Assembly: GCA_030706065.1 (NCBI GenBank)
Contig: JAUZPH010000142.1
Location: forward strand, 1-8,345
Direction of reading: 5' to 3'
DNA length: 8,345 bases
Source: Bacillota bacterium
GTDB lineage: Bacteria > Bacillota > Clostridia > Clostridiales > Clostridiaceae
Within the stretch, counting starts at the first letter, position 1, and each line of letters opens with the position of its first letter. Of this stretch, positions 1-5,852 are shown in pieces. The notes under the pieces were generated by a model that was not told where the DNA came from, did not search any database, and worked only from the letters and a program-made list of their open reading frames with translations. Made by a program: the position numbers and the translations under genes.

Positions 1-471
1 AATAGTAAACATGACGTATCCAACTGAAAAGGCAAGTAGTGGCGATAAAATCAGCGCTTCAATTATTGAAACAAAGCCTTTAAAGTTTAATGCGGCTGTA
101 CCTGCAGCTGCAATGCCCGCACCGGCAATTGATCCTATGAGTGCATGGGATGAACTGCTTGGTATGCCAAGGTACCATGTAATAAGATTCCATGCTATTG
201 CAGAAATAAGTCCAGCCATTATCACAACGGCTCCATTCTGCAGTACATTCGGGTTAATAATATCTTTTGTAATGTTTTTCGCAACCGCGGTAAAGATTAC
301 TGCCCCAAGGAAATTCATCACTGCAGCTAGCATAATAGCACGTCTTGGAGTCAGTGCCTTTGTGGATACAGCTGTTGCGATGGCATTCGCAGTGTCATGA
401 AAGCCGTTAATAAAGTCGAAGCACAGCGCGAGAACAATAGTTAAACCGACAATAATATATGATGTATCCAT
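1..471 (-). CDS. pit: PiT-family inorganic phosphate transporter, N-terminal part (cut by window edge)
   Basis: This is a membrane permease of the PiT family, which imports inorganic phosphate in symport with cations. The first 157 residues are in the window and the frame runs off the left edge. The start reads MDTSYIIVGL, and a good AAGGAG lies 7 bases upstream of the ATG. The PiT hallmark GFHDTANAIA is at about residues 23-32, inside the first repeat. A second signature, PSSSSHALIGS, is at about 104-114. Several hydrophobic segments are visible (about 6-20, 45-62, 82-98 and 110-126), as expected for a multi-span carrier. It lies 11 bases downstream of a DUF47/PhoU-like gene, the usual partner of PiT carriers in bacteria and archaea, so the two are surely co-transcribed. 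Some PiT relatives carry sulfate, but this one is closest in motif to the phosphate type. Family assignment is firm; the substrate is inferred. Confidence 0.93.
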   Translation of the reverse strand, partial: MDTSYIIVGLTIVLALCFDFINGFHDTANAIATAVSTKALTPRRAIMLAAVMNFLGAVIFTAVAKNITKDIINPNVLQNGAVVIMAGLISAIAWNLITWYLGIPSSSSHALIGSIAGAGIAAAGTAALNFKGFVSIIEALILSPLLAFSVGYVMFTI

Positions 472-482
472 CTTAGCTCTCC

Positions 483-1106
483 TTACGCATTCTTCATTAC
501 TACTGTCTCCAGTACTTTACTGACCCTCTTGCACTCATCGGTAGTATTTTCCAATAGCTCATAGATTTCCTTGTACTGAATAAGTCTGATTAGGTCCTTC
601 TGCTTTTGGAAAAGCTCCCTAATTGCCGTTCTTTCAAGAGCATCGCACTTTTCCTCATATTCCTTTATTTTTACTGAATGCTGTCTGATCTCAGTTAGTT
701 TCTTCTGTGAAAGCAGCTCTATAGCACTATGTATTTCAACTATGCATTTGTTTACGAGATCACCAAAGCCTGCCATATAACTATCTATCTCACATATATT
801 ATACATATAGAAGTGGGCTGAGCACTGTTCAATTCCATCAAGTATTTCATCCATATGAACAGCAAGATCCAAAACATCTTCACGCTCGATGGGTGTAATA
901 AAGGTATTATTTAATTCCTTTATTATCTCCGCTACAAAGACATCGCCCTTGTGCTCATATTCCTTCATCTTCTTCTGGAATTCCTCAAGGTCATTTTCAC
1001 CCTTGATTTTAAAACCTTGAAAATACTGGCCTCCTTCCTTCAAATTGGAGGATATGTCCAAAAGCATTAAAAACAGTTTGTCCTTTTTTCGTGTGTTACC
1101 TTTCAT
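483..1106 (-). CDS. DUF47 / PhoU-like accessory protein of the PiT transporter
   Basis: This is a 207-residue, charged, helical cytosolic protein of the DUF47 (TIGR00153, PhoU-like) family. Such proteins are encoded beside PiT carriers and are thought to control phosphate uptake, probably by binding metal clusters with acidic triplets. Family marks are TPIERED (about 71-77), MDEILDGIE (about 85-93), KEYEEKCD in the second half, and a C-terminal KEIYELLENTTDECKRVS segment. The open frame extends upstream to 1196, but I chose the second of two adjacent ATGs. It has a strong GGAGG seven bases ahead, gives the usual family length, and the upstream extension does not resemble the family. The first ATG, at 1109, would leave only four bases to the GGAGG. 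The PiT gene follows after 11 bases. A long non-coding leader precedes it. Confidence 0.9.
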   Translation of the reverse strand: MKGNTRKKDKLFLMLLDISSNLKEGGQYFQGFKIKGENDLEEFQKKMKEYEHKGDVFVAEIIKELNNTFITPIEREDVLDLAVHMDEILDGIEQCSAHFYMYNICEIDSYMAGFGDLVNKCIVEIHSAIELLSQKKLTEIRQHSVKIKEYEEKCDALERTAIRELFQKQKDLIRLIQYKEIYELLENTTDECKRVSKVLETVVMKNA

Positions 1107-1376
1107 CATTGTACCTCCCCTGGCCCCATTCAATAAAATGAGAAATTTATATAATTCGTATATTTGATATTTTTCTGCAAATCCTTGAATATTCATAATT
1201 ACCTAAGTAATAAATATCCAGCAAGGAAATTATAAAACTTCCCGTATAACAGGCCATAAATATTCTATCACTAATTGTCAAACATTTAAATAAAAATTAT
1301 TAAAATATTATTTAAACCAACATAACTCCATCAGTATGAATTATTGTTTATAAAAATGTATAGTACTATTAAATAA

Positions 1377-1456
1377 TCCCGCAAGAGTTTTCTCTTAACT
1401 TGGAATTTTACCTGTCGGTCTATATCCAGATGGACAGTGCAAAACACTCTCCCAGG
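1377..1456 (-). other. Possible structured leader RNA ahead of the DUF47-PiT genes
   Basis: Read on the minus strand, this stretch between a candidate promoter (about 1565) and the DUF47 gene can form several small stems. AGTG pairs with CACT around a five-base loop (1436-1439 with 1445-1448). CTGTC pairs with GACAG around a 16-base interior (1412-1416 with 1433-1437), which competes with the first stem for two bases. AAGAG pairs with CTCTT around AAAA (1383-1396). The layout (GGGAGAG, then ACCGACAGG, then ACTCTT) faintly recalls a glycine aptamer, but the core does not match well enough to name it. The stems are short and may be chance in AT-rich DNA. Confidence 0.25.
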
Positions 1457-1564
1457 AAATTATTGTTCATTTGATTCCTAAAATCTGTATTGATACCCCC
1501 TTACACAATATGGTAGTTCACTTGTCTTTAACTTGCTTTGTTAACATTTTATCACACAAGTATT

Positions 1565-1573
1565 ATTATAACA
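1565..1573 (-). promoter_or_regulatory. Candidate extended -10 promoter for the DUF47-PiT genes
   Basis: On the minus strand the sequence reads TGTTATAAT, a perfect TATAAT with the extended-10 TGn element. The -35 region is poor (TTACTT at 17 bases). It lies just past the hairpin that ends the previous transcription unit, and transcription from it would give a leader of about 450 bases before the DUF47 start. Position and motif support it; there is no direct proof. Confidence 0.38.
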
Positions 1574-1633
1574 TATTTCCCTATATAAAGTAACAGGTTC
1601 TTGTTTTTCTAAAAAACATGTCACATTTTGAAG

Positions 1634-1676
1634 ATCAAAGAACCATGAAGCTCTAAAGGATTCATGGTTCTTTGAT
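1634..1676 (-). terminator. Perfect 16-bp hairpin after the RDD gene, probable terminator
   Basis: Arms at 1634-1649 and 1661-1676 are perfectly complementary (ATCAAAGAACCATGAA and its reverse complement), with an 11-base loop. It lies about 70 bases past the stop codon of the RDD gene and before the promoter of the next unit, as a terminator would. The weak point is the missing U-run directly after the stem on the minus strand (CTTCAAAATG). The T-rich side is on the plus strand (GCAATTTTATTGATTTTTTC), where no gene needs ending. It may instead act as an RNA 3'-end stabiliser. Confidence 0.5.
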
Positions 1677-1743
1677 GCAATTTTATTGATTTTTTCTTGA
1701 ACTCTACTGCTTTCTACTTTAGGTAACCGATAACTATATTCAG

Positions 1744-2154
1744 TTACTGCACCCTTATGACATAGGTTTTTGCAGTAATATCATTCCAACCCTGTTTGTT
1801 CTTATTCCAGGCAATCCAAAAATACCCAACACCCAGTAGTGCTACACCAACCATCCATGTCCAATAGCGAATAAAGGAGTCCTTGTATGTAAATCTTGAT
1901 CCATTCATCTTTACGAGCTTTGTTTTCATAAGCATCTTTCCAGGTGTTTGTCCACCAAATACCCAAAACAGAGTGTAGTAATTATAGTCAAGTAACTCGT
2001 AAAAGAGAATAATAAATAAAAGTGAATGAGTTATCTCTTCATTAATGACCCATTTGATAAATTGAATTAAGATAAATGTAGCTGATACAAGAATAATTTC
2101 ATCTATGGTCAGCGCCGTTACCCTCAATATAAAGCCTGCCTTCTTTTCCTCCAT
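1744..2154 (-). CDS. Small RDD-family membrane protein
   Basis: A 136-residue integral membrane protein of the RDD family, a broad group of small membrane proteins of mostly unknown function (some are implicated in ion transport). The marks are RVTALTIDEI near the N-terminus (the Arg and Asp of the RDD pattern), the conserved loop GGQTPGKMLMKTKLV in the middle, and a C-terminal WNDITAKTYVI block. Hydrophobic spans lie at about 16-36, 44-62 and 96-117. The start at 2154 is chosen because GAGGAG lies 7 bases upstream. An in-frame ATG at 2169 would place that GAGGAG inside the gene and has no site of its own. The first 56 bases overlap the end of the radical SAM gene, so the two are translationally linked and co-transcribed. 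The function is not known from sequence. Confidence 0.87.
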   Translation of the reverse strand: MEEKKAGFILRVTALTIDEIILVSATFILIQFIKWVINEEITHSLLFIILFYELLDYNYYTLFWVFGGQTPGKMLMKTKLVKMNGSRFTYKDSFIRYWTWMVGVALLGVGYFWIAWNKNKQGWNDITAKTYVIRVQ

Positions 2155-3454
2155 GACTTTTCTCCTCATAATTACTTTTATATTTATTAAGCTTCAAGGA
2201 ATAGTGATACATGAGATTGAGCGGAAGCGTCCAATATAAGCCGGTTTTAGACCTTGAAATTCTTTTCCCAATACTTCTGAGAGAATAAAACCGCTTGTTG
2301 GCCCATCGAAAACCTTCTATAAGTTCTTCCCGGCTCATATTTTTCGGAGTAAACACCACATCCGTCCTTGCATTGTATCTGTCCCAATCATAGGTCAGGA
2401 TTCTGCCCTCAGCCTCCAGCCTTCTGAAAAGATCAGTACCGGGATAAGGTGTAAGAATATTAAAGGTGGCATTTTGAACTCCGGCTACTTCAAGAAAATC
2501 CAAAGTTTCTTTAAATATGCCTTTTTTATCCTCATCAAAGCCAAAGACTATGCCAGCTTGTACAGCTATACCGTAGGAATGGATCTTTTCAATAATCTTA
2601 TAGTAATCCTCTACTTTATTAAAGGACTTGTTGGCATTGTTAAGGCTGTTTTGTGATATGGATTCCAAGCCTAAAAACAACTGCTTGCAGCCGCTCTTGG
2701 CAGCAAGTTCTAGAAATTCGTCATCTCTGCCGGCCTTTATACTGGCCTGGCTGCTCCACCATTTCTTATATGGAGTTATTGCTCTGAAAAGCTCCTTTGA
2801 ATACTCGAGGTCAGAGGAAATATTATCATCCCAGAATATCACTACCTTGCCCTTGAAGGAGCCGTATTCTCTTGCAGCTTCTTCCACCGGCCTCTTTCTC
2901 AGCTTGTTCTTATACATCACTGAAATGGCACAAAACTCACATTTATTAGGACACCCTCTGGTGGCAAACATTATTCCTCCTGAGTGGTCCTTTCTGTGAA
3001 ACAAGTCTTTTCGAGACATTGGAATGCCTGAAAGCTCTGGAGGAATTGTACATTCATACCTGCTCCGGTGCTCCTTTTTTTCAAAATCCCTTATAAATTG
3101 GGGCCAGGTGTACTCTGCTTCTCCAACGAAAATGACATCGGCGTATTGCTGAGCCTCTTCCGGCATCAGGGTAACATGCGGCCCGCCCATTGCCACGGTG
3201 ATTCCTTTTTCTCTGAACCTTGAAGCAATATAATAGGCATGCTTCGCACTGGGAGTATGAAAGGTTATTGCAACAAGGTCATATACCCTTGATAAATCAA
3301 TTTCTTCAGCTTCTTCATCCACGTGCTCAATCTCCCAATTTGAAGGTGTGAGTGCTGCAAGATATGGCATGGTACACTGCTGAAAGCCGATAACCCTTGA
3401 CTTTCTCACAACTTTTATTTCTTTTGAAGATGCAGTTATAAGCAGTAATCGCAT
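2099..3454 (-). CDS. B12-binding-domain-type radical SAM protein, substrate unknown
   Basis: A 451-residue member of the large radical SAM class with an N-terminal cobalamin-binding-type Rossmann domain (about 1-125) and a central radical SAM barrel. The [4Fe-4S] motif is RGCPNKCEFC, with Cys168, Cys172 and Cys175 (CxxxCxxC). The N-terminal domain shows the usual GGPHVTLMPEEAQQYADVIF and VGEAEYTWPQ blocks, but the DxHxxG motif that ligates cobalamin from below is absent, so B12 may bind base-on or not at all. The C-terminal part has the LTPYPGTDLFRRLEAEGRI block common to these proteins. The class includes methyltransferases, ring cyclases and other C-C or C-S forming enzymes; I cannot name the substrate. 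The start at 3454 has AGGTGA about 6 bases upstream. It is probably its own transcription unit with the RDD gene, separated from nifB by a terminator. Confidence 0.9.
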   Translation of the reverse strand: MRLLLITASSKEIKVVRKSRVIGFQQCTMPYLAALTPSNWEIEHVDEEAEEIDLSRVYDLVAITFHTPSAKHAYYIASRFREKGITVAMGGPHVTLMPEEAQQYADVIFVGEAEYTWPQFIRDFEKKEHRSRYECTIPPELSGIPMSRKDLFHRKDHSGGIMFATRGCPNKCEFCAISVMYKNKLRKRPVEEAAREYGSFKGKVVIFWDDNISSDLEYSKELFRAITPYKKWWSSQASIKAGRDDEFLELAAKSGCKQLFLGLESISQNSLNNANKSFNKVEDYYKIIEKIHSYGIAVQAGIVFGFDEDKKGIFKETLDFLEVAGVQNATFNILTPYPGTDLFRRLEAEGRILTYDWDRYNARTDVVFTPKNMSREELIEGFRWANKRFYSLRSIGKRISRSKTGLYWTLPLNLMYHYSLKLNKYKSNYEEKSHGGKEGRLYIEGNGADHR

Positions 3455-3496
3455 AGCTTCACCTAAACTTCCCCTTAAATTCTTTTTTAAATCTTC

Positions 3497-3505
3497 ATTG
3501 TAGCA
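3497..3505 (-). promoter_or_regulatory. Candidate extended -10 promoter for the radical SAM gene
   Basis: The minus strand reads TGCTACAAT, an extended -10 with TACAAT one base off consensus. It lies about 40 bases upstream of the radical SAM start and just past the nifB terminator. The -35 region at 17 bases (GGTAAA) is poor, which an extended -10 can tolerate. Confidence 0.4.
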
Positions 3506-3533
3506 AAATGTATCTATATTTTACCACATCTAC

Positions 3534-3588
3534 AAATTATATAAAACAGGAAGATATCTTCTTAACAATATGAGAAGATATCTTCCTG
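3534..3588 (-). terminator. Rho-independent terminator of the nitrogenase-like operon
   Basis: A perfect 16-bp stem (3547-3562 with 3573-3588; arm CAGGAAGATATCTTCT) with a 10-base loop is followed on the minus strand by TTTTATATAATTT. It lies 33 bases past the nifB stop codon. Each arm contains its own palindrome (GAAGATATCTTC), so alternative small hairpins or dimers are possible. The A-run before the stem could also let it act weakly in the other direction. Confidence 0.85.
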
Positions 3589-3620
3589 CGAAAAATTTTC
3601 ACTTTCACTTATTTAATTCT

Positions 3621-4490
3621 TTAACCATGGGAAAAAGTCTCTACAGGCTCCAGTTCATACAATTGGGAATGGAGGTCCTGTCCCTTTCCAGGTATCCCGC
3701 AGGCGTCAGCCCTGCAGTGCTTGCAGTGTCTGAATACCTCCAGATGCTTTCCTGCAGAGGCTCTGCATTTTTCCAGCAGCGCACAACTTGGCACCTGCAG
3801 GTGCGCCATCTCGTGCTGAGGTATTAAAGGAATGATGTTCAATATCGAAGCGCCAGCCTCTTTAGTTAGTTTGGCCACCTCTTCAATATTACCATCATTT
3901 ATCCCCGGAACCAAAACAGTGTTTATCTTTACCATTATCCCTAAATCAGATAGCTTCTTTATTCCTCTCAGCTGTGCGGCTATCAGTATTTCCGCCGCAG
4001 CCTCGCCTTCGTAATAATTTCCTTCATATATTATATATGAGCAGATATCTTTTTGAATCTTTGGATCCACTGCATTTACCGTTACAGTAACTGTCTTGAC
4101 TCCTGCTGCTGCTATCCTCTCTGCCTTTTTCTCAAGCAGAAGCCCGTTGGTACTTAAACAGTTAATGAGCTGCGGATATTTTCTGTTAATAAGCTGGAAG
4201 GCTTCCAGTGCATGATCTGTGGCAAGAGTATCACCAGGCCCAGCTATTCCTACAACCTTTATTTCAGGACATAATTTCAGCGCTTTTTCAACAGTGGCTA
4301 TTGTTTCTTCCGGCTTTAATATGAGAGAACTCACCCCAGGCCTGACTTCATGTTTGTTAAAACCTCTTTTACAGAACCTGCATTGAATATTACACTGCGG
4401 ACTTACCGGTAAATGAATTCTTCCGTATTTGAAATGTGCATCCGGGCTGAAGCAGGGATGTTGTTTTACTAAATGTTCAAATCCCGCCAT
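3621..4490 (-). CDS. nifB: NifB-type radical SAM enzyme, stand-alone form without NifX domain
   Basis: NifB joins two [4Fe-4S] units with a carbide taken from S-adenosylmethionine to give NifB-co, the [8Fe-9S-C] precursor of nitrogenase cofactors. This protein has 289 residues. It carries HPCF (11-14), GRIHLPVSPQCNIQCRFC with the radical SAM cysteines 33, 37 and 40, GIAGPGDTLA (81-90), CLSTNGL (111-117), VNAVDP, VKINTVLVPGIND, and a C-terminal HCKHCRADACG (255-265). The N-terminal HPC and C-terminal CxxC regions supply ligands for the substrate clusters in known NifB proteins, and both are intact. There is no fused NifX-like domain, which many clostridial NifB proteins have; a separate NifX-like protein is encoded at the head of this operon. 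AAGGAGGG lies 8 bases before the ATG. It starts 33 bases after the K-like gene and is the last gene before the terminator. The presence of nifB argues that the partner enzyme carries a NifB-derived cofactor. Confidence 0.95.
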   Translation of the reverse strand: MAGFEHLVKQHPCFSPDAHFKYGRIHLPVSPQCNIQCRFCKRGFNKHEVRPGVSSLILKPEETIATVEKALKLCPEIKVVGIAGPGDTLATDHALEAFQLINRKYPQLINCLSTNGLLLEKKAERIAAAGVKTVTVTVNAVDPKIQKDICSYIIYEGNYYEGEAAAEILIAAQLRGIKKLSDLGIMVKINTVLVPGINDGNIEEVAKLTKEAGASILNIIPLIPQHEMAHLQVPSCALLEKCRASAGKHLEVFRHCKHCRADACGIPGKGQDLHSQLYELEPVETFSHG

Positions 4491-4523
4491 GGCTTGATCC
4501 CTCCTTTTACATCTCCATGTTAG

Positions 4524-5852
4524 TTACTTATAGCTTTCAAGAATACTTCCATATATATCTTCAGCCAGCCTGAGGCCTCCGCTGTAGCCCACGTAGCTTC
4601 TGTCCAGCACCAGCCGGTGCATCACCGGCAGTGAAATATTGAGGCCAAAGCCGCTAATTTCTTTAATTATATCTCTGTCCCAGGAGCTTCCTAAAATAAG
4701 CGGTGTATGATTCTTATGATCATACTTTCTGAGCCTTTCATGAATCTTACCGGCATCAATTTCAAAGACCACTTCAGCCGAATTGTATTGTGACAGCTTT
4801 TTGAATTCCTCCCCTATTGATTGTTGATATTCCTCAGGAGTATCATCGGTTATATACTGTTCTCCGGGCAGAATTCCAAGCTCATTTGATAAAAACTTGC
4901 TGACCCCCAGCGCATAATAGGAATCAGTAATATTAAAAAATCTGCCTGCCAGGTCATAGCGGAATTCTATAAAGAAGTCTGCCGATCTGCTTATATAATA
5001 GTAGAATTTCCTTTCTTCACTCTCGATAAAGGCTTCTACCTTTTCCTTCTCCAATCCGGCGAATTCGCCTACTGCTCTCAGAAATTTACCTGTTTCCTTG
5101 GCGCCTATGGGTAGTGTGGGATAATGAAGATAAGGTGTGCCGTATTGGCTCTTTAAAAGCTCGGCGGTTTTTACTCCCACCCATGGCGAAAGCACCAAAT
5201 TGAATTCTGCATCAGGAATACTTCTCCATTCCTCCACCCCACCAGACTCCGGGCCGTAAAGTATATTCACCGTAAGCCCAATTCCCTCCAGCAGATGTTT
5301 TATTTCCGAGAGATTGCCGGCCCAGAACACATCCTGATAAGGCACTACGGACCATACATTGACCAGTCCTTTCCGGACCCTTGGCTCCCTTGCACCGACA
5401 AACTGATTTATTATAGCCTCATTAACCAATTCATGTCCCTTAAAATTACTCCCCTTGAAACCGCCGGTTTCTGCAAAGACGATGGGAACCCCTTGTTCCT
5501 GATATTCACTTACAATCTGTCCTGCATCATCCCCAACAATATCTGCTGTACAGCCTGTTAATACAACAAACAAATCGCCCTTCAAAACCTTCAAGGTTCC
5601 ATCAATCACTTCCTTCAGACGGTCTTCTCCTCCAAAAACCACCTCTTTTTCTGTGGCATTGGTACATGGAACGGAGCTTCCTCCTGCATAGCCTGAGCCC
5701 TGATAACCTGCCTCAAAGCTCAACCCTCTAAAAAGCTTCACACCGCAGCCGGGACCTGAATGAAGTATGGGAATAGCCCTGTTTATAGCAACTACCGACT
5801 GAAGTGCCCCCAGGGTACAATAATGCCGCGGCTGTTCCACCAATCTACTCAT
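4524..5852 (-). CDS. Nitrogenase-like component 1 beta subunit (NifK-like; MarK-type candidate)
   Basis: A 442-residue member of the nitrogenase component 1 superfamily, partner of the upstream D-like protein. Counted from the ATG at 5852, the P-cluster cysteine positions of NifK are all matched: Cys12 (HYCTLGALQS), Cys36 (LHSGPGCGVKLF) and Cys101 (LTGCTADIVGDDAG). The stretch PCTNATEKEVVFGG matches the NifK segment before its VFGG motif. NifN scaffolds keep only one of the three cysteines, so this looks like a catalytic K-type subunit. It is shorter than Azotobacter NifK and near clostridial size. An upstream in-frame GTG at 5861 exists, but its AGGGGG abuts it; from the ATG that AGGGGG is 8 bases away, so I chose the ATG. 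The gene overlaps the end of the D-like gene by 8 bases. Family is firm; catalytic rather than scaffold role is likely; the reaction is unknown. Confidence 0.88.
   Translation of the reverse strand: MSRLVEQPRHYCTLGALQSVVAINRAIPILHSGPGCGVKLFRGLSFEAGYQGSGYAGGSSVPCTNATEKEVVFGGEDRLKEVIDGTLKVLKGDLFVVLTGCTADIVGDDAGQIVSEYQEQGVPIVFAETGGFKGSNFKGHELVNEAIINQFVGAREPRVRKGLVNVWSVVPYQDVFWAGNLSEIKHLLEGIGLTVNILYGPESGGVEEWRSIPDAEFNLVLSPWVGVKTAELLKSQYGTPYLHYPTLPIGAKETGKFLRAVGEFAGLEKEKVEAFIESEERKFYYYISRSADFFIEFRYDLAGRFFNITDSYYALGVSKFLSNELGILPGEQYITDDTPEEYQQSIGEEFKKLSQYNSAEVVFEIDAGKIHERLRKYDHKNHTPLILGSSWDRDIIKEISGFGLNISLPVMHRLVLDRSYVGYSGGLRLAEDIYGSILESYK

Larger units (their letters stand above)
1107..1743. other. 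Long non-coding stretch between the RDD gene and the DUF47 gene
   Basis: About 640 bases with no supported gene on either strand. In minus-strand order it holds a 16-bp hairpin (1634-1676), a candidate extended -10 promoter (about 1565-1573), the possible structured segment (1377-1456), then very AT-rich sequence to the DUF47 Shine-Dalgarno at about 1114-1121. A perfect TTGACA is present on the minus strand at 1276-1281, but no good -10 lies at the right spacing. A TATAAT at 1229-1234 lacks a -35. So a second, nearer promoter is possible but not clear. Confidence 0.6.

Noticed and set aside
1107..1196. N-terminal extension of the DUF47 protein to 237 residues
   Set aside because: The strong GGAGG sits ahead of the second of two adjacent ATGs (1106), the usual family length is then reached, and the extension does not look like the family.
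1276..1281. Perfect TTGACA as a promoter for the DUF47 gene
   Set aside because: No acceptable -10 is found at 16-18 bases; the nearest good TATAAT is much further downstream.
1377..1456. Glycine riboswitch
   Set aside because: Only the order of a few motifs is similar; the conserved core and the 3' CUCUCAGG-type segment are not matched, and the downstream genes are for phosphate transport.
2155..2169. Upstream ATG of the RDD gene
   Set aside because: No ribosome binding site precedes it, and the GAGGAG that serves the ATG at 2154 would lie within the coding sequence.
3570..3827. Plus-strand open frames, including this one and those within the nitrogenase-like genes
   Set aside because: They lie opposite well-recognised minus-strand genes, lack convincing ribosome sites and have compositions typical of antisense shadows.
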